DNA of 64,000 bases from Iamia majanohamensis (GTDB lineage Bacteria; Actinomycetota; Acidimicrobiia; Acidimicrobiales; Iamiaceae): NCBI RefSeq assembly GCF_028532485.1, contig NZ_CP116942.1:1798001-1862000 (forward strand), in the 5' to 3' direction. The position numbers and the translations under genes are program-made. Positions within the stretch are counted from its first letter, which is position 1. Every line of letters begins with the position of its first letter. Below are positions 49,186 through 56,027 of this stretch, piece after piece. A model generated the notes under the pieces. That model saw nothing but the letters and a program-made list of their open reading frames with translations. It had not been told where the DNA came from and did not search any database.

Positions 49186-49626
49186 TCAGCCGCCGCCCAG
49201 CTGCCCGCACGGGCCCCCGAGCTCGTCGACGAGGGTCGCCAGGGCGGCGTCGGCCTCCTCGTCGCTCGGCACGTCGGGGCCGTCGGGCTCCTGGAAGCTG
49301 ACGTCGCGCAGCGTGTCGATCGCGCCCTGCACCTCCTCGGAGCGCTCGGGCACGACCTCCTCGAGCTGGTCGAGGGCGCTGCTCAGGGTGGCGTCGGCCG
49401 CGGCCCGGCCCTCGGCGCTGCCGGTGGCCACGTCGTTGAGGTCGACGAAGATCCCGTTGAGCGACGCCAGCGGGGCGCACACGACCAGCTCGGTGGCGGC
49501 ATCGGTGGGCACCGCCTGGTCGGTGGTGGTGGACGAGCTGCTGGCGTCGCCGTCGTCGCCGCACCCGGCCAGGGTGCAGACGACCAGGGCGGCGACGGCG
49601 AGGGCGACGAGGGGGGAGCGGCGCAC
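49186..49626 (-). CDS. Small putative lipoprotein
   Basis: The 146-residue protein has a short basic start, a hydrophobic helix and the lipobox TLAGC followed by GDDGDASSSS. The mature part is acidic and mostly helical (ASLNGIFVDLNDVATGSAEGRAAADATLSSALDQLEEVV) with one internal Cys (LVVCAPLAS) and another near the end (GGPCGQLGGG) that could form a disulfide. I do not recognise a family. GTG 49626 is chosen because the signal peptide begins there; no better start is seen. Function unknown. Confidence 0.75.
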   Translation of the reverse strand: MRRSPLVALAVAALVVCTLAGCGDDGDASSSSTTTDQAVPTDAATELVVCAPLASLNGIFVDLNDVATGSAEGRAAADATLSSALDQLEEVVPERSEEVQGAIDTLRDVSFQEPDGPDVPSDEEADAALATLVDELGGPCGQLGGG

Positions 49627-49785
49627 CGCGACCTCCGGGGCTCGGGGCGGGCGGCGCCCGCCGGACCGTCGGACGCTACCCGGGCCCCTCGGCCCATCCG
49701 GCCGCAGGACCCGACGAGGCCGGGTCGTACCATGGCGGCGACGTCGGGGAGCGGTGCGCCACGGGGCGCGCCCCGGCGCCCACCC

Positions 49786-49862
49786 GCCTCCGTAGCTCAG
49801 TAGGACAGAGCAGCGGACTTCTAATCCGACGGTCGCAGGTTCGAATCCTGCCGGAGGCGCCA
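49786..49862 (+). tRNA. tRNA-Arg (anticodon TCT), CCA encoded
   Basis: A complete cloverleaf: acceptor GCCTCCG/CGGAGGC, D stem GCTC/GAGC, anticodon stem GCGGA/TCCGA around loop CTTCTAA with anticodon TCT, and T arm GCAGG-TTCGAAT-CCTGC. Discriminator G is followed by a genomic CCA. AGA codons, which it reads, are rare in such GC-rich genes. Confidence 0.95.
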
Positions 49863-50031
49863 CACAGCGGCTCGATCCGCCGCTCTGAGCCTGGAGCGGC
49901 AGCGGTCCACGTCGCATGCGGCGGAGCGGCCCGATGGCGCCCCCGGCTGGTGCTCGAAGTCGGTGATGGGCTCCCTCGCCGGTCGGTGCGACGACCACAG
50001 ACGCCGCTGATCGCCTCCTACCCTGCTCGGG

Positions 50032-50316
50032 GTGGGCCTCCTCGATCGCTGGGACCGGCGGAACCAGGACACCCTCGAGTTCCACAACGAGGTGGAGCGA
50101 CGGGAGCGGGCGGGGAACCCGATCTTCAAGCCCGTCACGGCCGGGGTGCTGCTGGCGCTCTGGGTCGGGAGCTGGATGCTCCGCTCAGTGCTGGTGGCCG
50201 CCTTCGGTGGTGCTGTGGCGATCGGCGTGCTGGCCGGGATCGCGGGGATCCTCCTGGTCGTGCTCGTCGTCCAGGCACGAGGCGCGCGCCGCAAGTGGGA
50301 CGCCGGCGAGCTCTGA
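50032..50316 (+). CDS. Small two-helix membrane protein of unknown function
   Basis: The 94-residue protein has a polar N-terminus of about 33 residues (LLDRWDRRNQDTLEFHNEVERRERAG is charged and helical), two hydrophobic segments (TAGVLLALWVGSWMLRSVLVAA and AVAIGVLAGIAGILLVVLVV) and a basic tail (GARRKWDAGEL). GTG 50032 is the start; codon use fits a real gene. I do not recognise a family. It lies between tRNA-Arg and a convergent MerR gene, ending in front of a hairpin. Confidence 0.6.
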   Translation: MGLLDRWDRRNQDTLEFHNEVERRERAGNPIFKPVTAGVLLALWVGSWMLRSVLVAAFGGAVAIGVLAGIAGILLVVLVVQARGARRKWDAGEL

Positions 50317-50330
50317 CCCGGAACTCCACG

Positions 50331-50366
50331 GGCGCCTTCGGCGACCGGACGCCGACCGGAGGCGCC
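50331..50366. terminator. Hairpin between the small membrane protein and MerR genes
   Basis: GGCGCCT and AGGCGCC form the outer stem and TCGGCG and CGCCGA the inner stem, with a four-base bulge on one side. It lies in the gap of a convergent gene pair. Confidence 0.5.
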
Positions 50367-50399
50367 AGCCGGAACCCCTGCGCAGGGCCCGCCGGCGGC

Positions 50400-51197
50400 T
50401 CAGCCGGGGCCCACCCGGAAGACGGGCCAGCCGATCTCGGTGCGCCAGCCCGTGGGGTCGGGGGTGTCGCGGGGCCCGACGAGGTAGGTCTCGCGCACGG
50501 GACCGTCGACGGCGAGGGCGTTGTCGACCACCCACGTGCCCAGCTCGCCGTAGGTGACGTCGATGTCGTGGTGCTCACCGACGTGGGTGGTGAGGGCCAG
50601 CTCGACGGCGGGCAGCGTCACCGGGTGGACCCGGCCGACGTGGGGCGGATCGGGCGTCGGCCGGTACACGAGCAGGTGGCCGCGGCCGTCCTCGAAGAGC
50701 GCACCGTCGTACAGCCCTCCCGGACTGCCGGAGCCGGGTGGGACGACGGCGTCCAGCTCGGCCATGGCGCCGGCGTACCAGTCGAGGACGTCGTCTCTTT
50801 CCACGTCGTCCTCGACCGCGGCGACCACGAGGGCGGGGGTGTGGCGCAGCTCCACCTCCAGCTCCGACGTCGGGGGGCGGAGCAGGCGCTGCAGCGAGGC
50901 CACTGCGGCCCGGGTCCGGTCCAGCTGCGACTCGAGCCGCACCAGGTGGTCGGCGACGAGCTCGGCCCGCTGGGCGGGGTCGGGGGAGTGCAGGATGCGG
51001 CGGACGTCGGCGACGGGGACCTCGAGCTCGCGCAGTCGGCCGATGACCTGCGCCGTGGCGATCTGGTCGACGGCGTAGTAGCGGTAGCCGCTCGACGGGT
51101 CGACCCTCGCCGGCTCGAGCAGCCCGGAGTCGTGGTAGCGGCGCAGCGTGCGGACGCTCAGGTGGGTGAGCTGGGAGAACTCGCCGATCGAGAGCAC
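50400..51197 (-). CDS. MerR-family regulator with GyrI-like effector domain
   Basis: The 265-residue protein has a MerR winged helix (VLSIGEFSQLTHLSVRTLRR, YHDSGLLEPARVD), the typical coiled-coil linker (LRELEVPVADVRRILHSPDPAQRAELVADHLVRLESQLDRT) and a C-terminal GyrI-like effector-binding domain with ELRHTPALVVAAVED, VTLPAVELALTTHVGEHHDI and a final WPVFRVG strand. This is the BmrR/TipA-like layout that senses drugs. GTG 51197 is chosen because the conserved N-terminus starts there. A large palindrome lies 10 bp upstream of it, shared with the divergent SnoaL-like gene. Confidence 0.88.
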   Translation of the reverse strand: MLSIGEFSQLTHLSVRTLRRYHDSGLLEPARVDPSSGYRYYAVDQIATAQVIGRLRELEVPVADVRRILHSPDPAQRAELVADHLVRLESQLDRTRAAVASLQRLLRPPTSELEVELRHTPALVVAAVEDDVERDDVLDWYAGAMAELDAVVPPGSGSPGGLYDGALFEDGRGHLLVYRPTPDPPHVGRVHPVTLPAVELALTTHVGEHHDIDVTYGELGTWVVDNALAVDGPVRETYLVGPRDTPDPTGWRTEIGWPVFRVGPG

Positions 51198-51206
51198 CGG
51201 GCCAGT

Positions 51207-51235
51207 GTGGACCCTCTCCCCGGGGGAGGGTCCAC
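51207..51235. promoter_or_regulatory. 29-bp palindrome, probable MerR operator
   Basis: GTGGACCCTC (51207-51216) and GAGGGTCCAC (51226-51235) are perfect inverted arms around TCCCCGGGG. TTGACC follows at 51240-51245 on the plus strand. The site lies between the MerR start (51197) and the divergent SnoaL-like start (51276), the usual place for a MerR operator in a divergent promoter. Confidence 0.7.
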
Positions 51236-51275
51236 CGCTTGACCCTCCGGCGACAGGAGGCCGCACGGTGGGCCC

Positions 51276-51629
51276 ATGACCTCACCGACCAGCACCGAGC
51301 CCGGCGACCTCCCGGCCGCGATCCGCAGCTACCTCGCCGCCCACGCCGAGCGCGACACCGACACCGCCCTCCGGTCCTTCGCCGCCGACGCGGTGGTGGT
51401 CGACGATGGTCGGACCTTCCGCGGCATCGACGGGGTGCGCGACTTCCTGCGCAGCGCCGGGGCGGAGTTCCGCTACACCACCACGCTCATCGGCTGCGAG
51501 CGCCTCGACGACGGTGCGTGGATCGTGCGGAACCGCCTCGAGGGCGACTTCCCCGGCGGCGTGGCCGACCTGGCCTACGGCTTCACCACCGACGCGGACC
51601 GCATCACCGAGCTGGTCATCGCGCCCTGA
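51276..51629 (+). CDS. SnoaL-like / NTF2-fold protein, probable MerR target
   Basis: The 117-residue protein has the NTF2-like pattern: AAIRSYLAAHAERDTDTALRSFAADAVVVDDGRTFRG, the IDGVRDFLRSAGAEFRYTTTLIGCERLDDGAWIVRNRLEGDFPG block and a final strand FTTDADRITELVIAP. It is close to SnoaL-like ketosteroid isomerase relatives, most of which are uncharacterised. Divergent from the MerR gene and facing its palindrome, it is the likely target. ATG 51276 has only a weak purine stretch upstream. Confidence 0.8.
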   Translation: MTSPTSTEPGDLPAAIRSYLAAHAERDTDTALRSFAADAVVVDDGRTFRGIDGVRDFLRSAGAEFRYTTTLIGCERLDDGAWIVRNRLEGDFPGGVADLAYGFTTDADRITELVIAP

Positions 51630-51644
51630 GCGGCACTCGTCCGA

Positions 51645-51670
51645 GTCATATGCCTTGACAGGAATATGAC
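51645..51670. promoter_or_regulatory. Palindrome upstream of the ArsR gene, probable autoregulatory operator
   Basis: GTCATAT (51645-51651) and ATATGAC (51664-51670) are perfect inverted arms 12 bp apart. They lie 12 bp upstream of the ArsR-family start, in one of the few AT-rich patches of the window. An ArsR-family dimer would fit this size of site. Confidence 0.6.
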
Positions 51671-51681
51671 CTCGCCGTACG

Positions 51682-52026
51682 GTGCGCGACGTGCAGGCAG
51701 CGGTGTTCGGCGCTCTCGGGGAACCGAGTCGACTGCAGATCGTCGAGCTGCTGCGGCGAGGGCCCCACGGCGTGGGCGAGATCGCCGAGGCGCTCGGGCT
51801 CCGCCAGCCCCAGGTGTCCAAGCACCTGAAGGTGCTGGACCGCCTGGGCATCGTCGACGTCGAGGCCCGCGCCCGCCGGCGGATCTACCACCTGCGGGCC
51901 GAGCCCTTCGACGAGATCGCCCACTGGGTCGACTCCTTCGAGCACCTCTGGGAGGTGCGCCTCGACGCCCTGGGCGAGCACCTGCGCACGCACGCGACCG
52001 ACACCACGAGAGAGGACGACCAGTGA
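51682..52026 (+). CDS. ArsR-family transcriptional regulator
   Basis: The 114-residue protein has the ArsR winged helix: MRDVQAAVFGALGEPSRLQIVELL, RRGPHGVGEIAEALGLRQPQVSKHLKVL (recognition helix) and the RRRIYHLRAEPFDEI wing. No Cys pair for metal binding (ELCVCDL type) is present, so it belongs to the group that controls SRPBCC/AHSA1 genes and not metals. The SRPBCC gene overlaps its stop by 4 bp (GTGA). A GTG nine bases downstream is an alternative start. Confidence 0.87.
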   Translation: MRDVQAAVFGALGEPSRLQIVELLRRGPHGVGEIAEALGLRQPQVSKHLKVLDRLGIVDVEARARRRIYHLRAEPFDEIAHWVDSFEHLWEVRLDALGEHLRTHATDTTREDDQ

Positions 52027-52532
52027 TCCAGCTGCTGCGGAGGAAGAAGGAGCTGAGCTTCGAGCGCCGGTACCCGGCGTCGATCGAGGCGGTGTGGCGG
52101 GCGTGGACCGGCGCCGAGCAGCTGCGGTCGTGGTGGGGCCCGGAGAAGACCACCATCCCCGAGTGCGAGGTCGACCTGCGGGTCGGCGGGCGCATCCGCA
52201 TCGTCACCGAGGCCACCGAGGCGATGGGGAAGTACCAGGGCACCCGGTGGCCGATGGAGGGCACCTTCACCCTCGTCGAGGCACCGCACCGCCTGAGCTA
52301 CGACGCCAGCTCGTGGACCGAGGGCGAGCAGGACACCAGCACCATCCGCCACACCAACGACCTCGAGCTCACCGAGACCGCCGACGGCACGCTGCTCACG
52401 CTGCGCATCTCGATCACCGAGATCGGGCCCAAGGCCAAGATGGCCGCCTTCGGCATGAAGTGGGGCTACAAGGCCCAGCTCGACACCCTCGAGCAGCACC
52501 TGGCGGCCGCGGGCGACGGGGAGGTGGGCTGA
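52023..52532 (+). CDS. SRPBCC (AHSA1-like) domain protein
   Basis: The 169-residue protein belongs to the AHSA1-type SRPBCC family: LSFERRYPASIEAVWRAWTGAEQLRSWWGP at the start, VDLRVGGRIRIVTE, GTFTLVEAPHRLSYDASSW and the final helix FGMKWGYKAQLDTLEQHL, all typical. These proteins bind hydrophobic ligands. The gene is co-translated with ArsR and followed by a DUF1801 gene with 1-bp overlap, a common actinobacterial arrangement. The ligand is not known. Confidence 0.87.
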   Translation: MIQLLRRKKELSFERRYPASIEAVWRAWTGAEQLRSWWGPEKTTIPECEVDLRVGGRIRIVTEATEAMGKYQGTRWPMEGTFTLVEAPHRLSYDASSWTEGEQDTSTIRHTNDLELTETADGTLLTLRISITEIGPKAKMAAFGMKWGYKAQLDTLEQHLAAAGDGEVG

Positions 52533-52951
52533 TGGCCGGCGACGGGGAGGTGACGCTGCTCGCGGGTGGCAACCCCCAGATCCCCAAGGGCGACGGCCCC
52601 GAGCCGGTCGAGGCCTTCATCGCGGCCATGCCCGGCTGGAAGCACGACGTCGGCCGGGCCCTCGACGAGCTCGTCGTCGAGCTGGTGCCCGAGGTGCGCA
52701 AGGCGGTGCGGTGGAACTCGCCCTTCTACGGCGTCGAGGGCATGGGCTGGTTCGCGAGCCACCACTGCTTCACCCACTACGTGAAGGTCACGTTCTTCGA
52801 CGGGGCTGCGCTCGACCCGCCCCCGCCCGAGGCGTCGAAGGACCCCCACGCCCGCTACGTCCACATCCGCGAGGGCGACGACGTCGACACCCCGGAGATG
52901 CGGGGGTGGATCCGCCAGGCCGCAGCCCGCCCGGGCTGGGACGGCTTCTAG
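52532..52951 (+). CDS. DUF1801 family protein
   Basis: The 139-residue protein matches DUF1801: NPQIPKGDGPEPVEAFIAAMPGWKHDVGRALDELVVELVPEVRKAVRWNSPFYG and GWFASHHCFTHYVKVTFFDGAALDPPPPEASKDPHARYVHIREGDDVDTPEMRGWIRQAA are spread over the usual positions, with the conserved W-x-S-P-F-Y segment. It resembles IF-YfhB or YdhG-like small folds of unknown role. It is the last gene of the ArsR operon and ends before a strong hairpin. Confidence 0.85.
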   Translation: MAGDGEVTLLAGGNPQIPKGDGPEPVEAFIAAMPGWKHDVGRALDELVVELVPEVRKAVRWNSPFYGVEGMGWFASHHCFTHYVKVTFFDGAALDPPPPEASKDPHARYVHIREGDDVDTPEMRGWIRQAAARPGWDGF

Positions 52952-52966
52952 CCCTCGCCGCCCGGT

Positions 52967-52996
52967 CCGCTCCCGGCCGCCGGGGGCCGGGAGCGG
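52967..52996. terminator. 12-bp perfect hairpin between convergent genes
   Basis: CCGCTCCCGGCC and GGCCGGGAGCGG form a 12-bp perfect stem with a 6-base loop, between the DUF1801 stop (52951) and the DUF421 stop (53003). Confidence 0.7.
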
Positions 52997-53002
52997 CCGT
53001 CG

Positions 53003-53509
53003 TCAGTGGCGACCGAGCGCAGCGGCGGGGTCGGCGTCGGAGAGCACCGAGATGCGCCCGTCCGGCTCGAGGAGCACCAGCGCCGGGGACGACTCGTCCA
53101 CCACGCCCTGCTTGCGCAGCTGGGAGCGGAGCTCGTCGAGGGTCATCTGCGAGGTGGACGGCCCGGTCGGCAGGTGGACCTCGCCGTCCTCCACCACCAC
53201 CTCGGGGGCGAACTCCAGCAGGCGCCGGAGGCGGGGGAACCGCCGCCGCACGAAGGCCAGGCCGACCTGCAGCACCAGGAGGGTGACGATGGCGGTGGCC
53301 CCGACCGCGTAGCTCACGTCCTTGCTCACTGCGGTGGTGGCGAGGACGCTGCCCAGGGCGATGGTGACCACCGCGTCGTAGGCCGACATCTGGGCCACCG
53401 TCCGTCGCCCGGCGAGCCGCACGGCCACGACGGTCGAGGCGTAGATCGCCAGGGTGCCCCCGGCCACGAAGCCGATCGTCGTCCACGCTGCGCCGAACCA
53501 CGTCTCCAC
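53003..53509 (-). CDS. DUF421 (YetF-like) membrane protein
   Basis: The 168-residue protein has three N-terminal membrane helices (TIGFVAGGTLAIYASTVVAVRL, YDAVVTIALGSVLATTAV and ATAIVTLLVLQVGLAFV) and a cytoplasmic domain with the DUF421 pattern: RRLLEFAPEVVVEDGEVHLP, MTLDELRSQLRKQGVVD and LVLLEPDGRISVL. In YetF-type proteins this region is a small beta barrel of unknown role. GTG 53509 follows GAGGAG. It stands alone. Confidence 0.87.
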   Translation of the reverse strand: METWFGAAWTTIGFVAGGTLAIYASTVVAVRLAGRRTVAQMSAYDAVVTIALGSVLATTAVSKDVSYAVGATAIVTLLVLQVGLAFVRRRFPRLRRLLEFAPEVVVEDGEVHLPTGPSTSQMTLDELRSQLRKQGVVDESSPALVLLEPDGRISVLSDADPAAALGRH

Positions 53510-53674
53510 TGGGGCTCCTCCCGGTCGGTGTCCTGGGCCGTCCCCCCGGCTGCCCCCGCGGCGCGCCCGAGAGGCGCCGGAGGCACGGGGCCTGTGGCCC
53601 CGGTCCGCCCTACCCGGCCGGTCGGGCCGCAACCGGGGGAAGGGCCGTCGGCCGGGTCGCTTGGCGCCCGAGCG

Positions 53675-53932
53675 CTACCTCCCGGCGCGGCCCTCGGCGA
53701 GGAGGCGGCAGGCCTGGCAGCCGCCGATGCCGGCGTCCCACTGCTCGTCCACGACGAGGAGGCGGGGCGTGCCGCACAGCGAGGTGGCCCGCACCTGGCC
53801 CGGCTCGGCGTCGACGACGTGGAGGGGGGAGAGGGGGAGGCGGCGCCGGATGCGACGGGCCCCCCGGGTGCGGGGGCCCAGCCCCCGGTGCTGGGCGGTG
53901 ATGAAGCCTCGTGTCGCGCGCTGCAGTGCCAT
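53675..53932 (-). CDS. Small hypothetical protein with a CxxC motif
   Basis: The 85-residue reading frame starts at ATG 53932 and has a basic N-terminal third and a C-terminal part LHVVDAEPGQVRATSLCGTPRLLVVDEQWD, followed by GGCQACRLLAEGRAGR. The Cys in SLCG and the pair in CQAC are a plausible metal site. The C-terminal half reads like a real protein and recalls small actinobacterial proteins ending in a CxxCRRL-type segment. The basic N-terminal half is less convincing. It lies upstream of no obvious operon. Function unknown. Confidence 0.5.
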   Translation of the reverse strand: MALQRATRGFITAQHRGLGPRTRGARRIRRRLPLSPLHVVDAEPGQVRATSLCGTPRLLVVDEQWDAGIGGCQACRLLAEGRAGR

Positions 53933-54016
53933 GCCCCGATGGTCGCGCCCGGCGGTGGACCTGACGCGCACCTGACCCCTGGACCGGCACCCGGGCGCGC
54001 CGCCGGCGCCGCCGGC

Positions 54017-55330
54017 TCAGGCGGCCCGGTCGGCGATCAGCTGGTCGACCCGTCCTCGGATCCGCTCGACGACGGGGTCGCGCTGATGCGACGGTCGTCG
54101 ACGGCGGCTCGGGGTGAGGGGCGTCCCGTCGGGCCGCAGCACCTCGAGCGTGCCGTCGGTCAGCCGGGCCATCCGGTAGCCGTCGTCGTGGACCCGGTGG
54201 TGGTGGAACCGACACAGCAGCACCAGGTTGGGCAGGTCCGTCGGGCCGTCGTCGTCGCGCCAGACGATGTGGTGGGCCTCGCACCAGGAGGCGGGGGCGG
54301 AGCAGCCGGGGAACGCGCATCCCCGGCTCTGGAAGCGCAGGGCCCGTCGCTGGGCCCGGTTGGCCAGCTCGACGTCGCGGCCGAGGTGGAGCGGCTCGCC
54401 GTCGGCGCCGAAGACGAGGCCGTGGATGCGGGCGGTGCACAGGTAGCGGCCCAGGGCGGCCATGGAGATGGGCCCGACGTCGCGGATCTCGCACACGCGG
54501 GAGGCGGCGTCGTCGGCGTCGACGGGCACCAGCCCGGCAGCGGTGCGGGCGTCGGCGCTGATCTCGAGCGACGGGCGGGGCGCGCCCTGCTTGGTCCCGG
54601 CCCGACCGTTGCGCACCAGCACCTCGACCAGGGCGAGGCCGCGCCGCTGCCGGGCCGTCAGCCCGTCGTCGGCGGAGAACACGCCCAGCCGGAACATCTC
54701 GTCGACCTCGGCCGCCAGCACGCCGGAGGCGAGGGCGCCGTGCTCGGCGTCCATCTCGCCGTCGAGCACCCAGCGACCCTCGAAGGTCGGGGACAGGTCG
54801 ACCGCGGCGCGCGGCGCCTCCGGCGGGTCGGGGCGCTCGTCCGGGTCGGTCCAGCCCACGGCCTCCCGGGCCCGGACCTGCCAGTGCCGCAGGAAGGCGG
54901 CGGCGTCGCGCACGGTCAGCCCGGCCACGGTGTCGACGAGGAACTGCTCCTGCTCGGCGAACACCTCCTCCACCTCGGGGGTGCGCACGGCGAGGAGCAG
55001 GTCGACCTTCACCCGGCCCAGGTCGCCGGCGAGGGACGCGGCCTCGACGAGCGGGGTGGCCCGCAGGGTGCGGCCCAGGGTGACCTCGGCCTGGGCCCGG
55101 CCCCGACCCAGGTCGACGCGGGCGGCCAGCCACCCGGCCGCCGAGCGGGCCCCGTCGGCGGCCCACGCGGTGCGGGCGTCGAACGCCCCGGTGGCGGCGA
55201 CCAGCGCCCCCTCGACCTGGGCCCGGAGCCGGTGCAGCTCCAGCACGTGGGTGCGCAGGGCCTCCTCGGAGAGGTCCGCACACGCCGCCGCGCCCAGGCC
55301 CAGGGGTGGGGCGCTGGCGTCGGCGGGCAT
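54017..55330 (-). CDS. DUF222 and HNH endonuclease domain protein (13E12 repeat family)
   Basis: The 437-residue protein has a DUF222 domain (residues 20-300; LRTHVLELHRLRAQVEGALVAATGAFDAR, LARATPLVEA-like LRATPLVEAASLAGDLGRVKVDLLLAV) and a C-terminal HNH nuclease domain with RDRGCAFPGCSAP-like QSRGCAFPGCSAPASWCEAHHI, the DLPNLVLLCRFHHHRVHDDG segment and Cys pairs for a zinc knuckle. The His-His in EAHHI and the C-terminal H-x-x-x-H fit an active site. Such genes occur in many copies in actinobacteria and may be mobile or selfish. ATG 55330 is the start; an AT-rich stretch with repeated ACAAGG lies upstream. Confidence 0.85.
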   Translation of the reverse strand: MPADASAPPLGLGAAACADLSEEALRTHVLELHRLRAQVEGALVAATGAFDARTAWAADGARSAAGWLAARVDLGRGRAQAEVTLGRTLRATPLVEAASLAGDLGRVKVDLLLAVRTPEVEEVFAEQEQFLVDTVAGLTVRDAAAFLRHWQVRAREAVGWTDPDERPDPPEAPRAAVDLSPTFEGRWVLDGEMDAEHGALASGVLAAEVDEMFRLGVFSADDGLTARQRRGLALVEVLVRNGRAGTKQGAPRPSLEISADARTAAGLVPVDADDAASRVCEIRDVGPISMAALGRYLCTARIHGLVFGADGEPLHLGRDVELANRAQRRALRFQSRGCAFPGCSAPASWCEAHHIVWRDDDGPTDLPNLVLLCRFHHHRVHDDGYRMARLTDGTLEVLRPDGTPLTPSRRRRPSHQRDPVVERIRGRVDQLIADRAA

Positions 55331-55375
55331 GCCCGTCAGCCTACCGAACAGGTGTTGGGTCCACAAGGGGTTTTG

Positions 55376-55390
55376 CCTTGTAGGACAAGG
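55376..55390. promoter_or_regulatory. Small palindrome upstream of the HNH gene
   Basis: CCTTGT-AGG-ACAAGG is a perfect 6-bp dyad in an unusually AT-rich patch. A further CACAAGG lies at 55362-55368. It is 46 bp upstream of the HNH start on the minus strand and could be an operator or part of its promoter. Confidence 0.3.
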
Positions 55391-55544
55391 GTCCGTGGGA
55401 TCGCCACGGCCCCGGCCGACGGGTCGCCGGGCCGCTCCCGGGCTGGGTCGACGACGCCTCCACGGGCCCGCCTCGTGCGGGCGGCCGGGCCGGGCCTCCG
55501 TCGACGGGCGGTACCCTCGGCCCACGCCGATCCGAGGAGGACTC

Positions 55545-56027
55545 GTGGCCGAGGTGACCGAGGTCCAGCTGCCGGGCGTCGGGGTGCGCCTCGAGCTGGA
55601 GACGAGGGCCGGGTCCCGGCTCGGGGTGATCGCCCACCGCACCGGGCGCCGGGAGCTGGTGGTCTACAGCGCCGATGACCCCGACCGCTGCGTGGCCCAG
55701 GTGCAGCTCGACACCGACGAGTCCCGGACGGTGGCCGAGATGCTCGGCGCGGCGCAGGTGAGCGAGATCCACGCTGCTGTCCAGCAGCAGGTCGAGGGCC
55801 TCTCGATCGAGTGGATGCCGGTCGAGCCGGCCTCGCCGTTCGTGGGCCGCACCATCGCCGAGGGCGAGTTCCGGACGCGCACCGGTGCGTCCATCGTCGC
55901 CGTGGTCCACGGCGACAGCACCACACCGGCCCCCGGCCCGGAGCACCGCTTCGTCGGGGGCGAGACCGTCGTGGCGGTCGGCACCGCCGAGGGCCTGGTG
56001 GCCCTGGCCGAGCTCCTCCACGGGTGA
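55545..56027 (+). CDS. Cation/proton antiporter regulatory subunit with TrkA-C domain (KhtT-like)
   Basis: The 160-residue protein has an N-terminal ferredoxin-like domain (EVTEVQLPGVGVRLELETRAGSRLGVIAHRTGRRELVVYS) and a C-terminal TrkA-C/RCK_C domain (SIEWMPVEPASPFVGRTIAEGEFRTRTGASIVAVVHGD, PGPEHRFVGGETVVAVGTAEGLVALAELL), the KhtT layout. GTG 55545 follows GAGGAGG. It overlaps the antiporter gene by 4 bp. KhtT proteins are cytosolic regulators that bind nucleotides such as cyclic di-AMP; whether this one does is not shown by sequence. Confidence 0.87.
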   Translation: MAEVTEVQLPGVGVRLELETRAGSRLGVIAHRTGRRELVVYSADDPDRCVAQVQLDTDESRTVAEMLGAAQVSEIHAAVQQQVEGLSIEWMPVEPASPFVGRTIAEGEFRTRTGASIVAVVHGDSTTPAPGPEHRFVGGETVVAVGTAEGLVALAELLHG

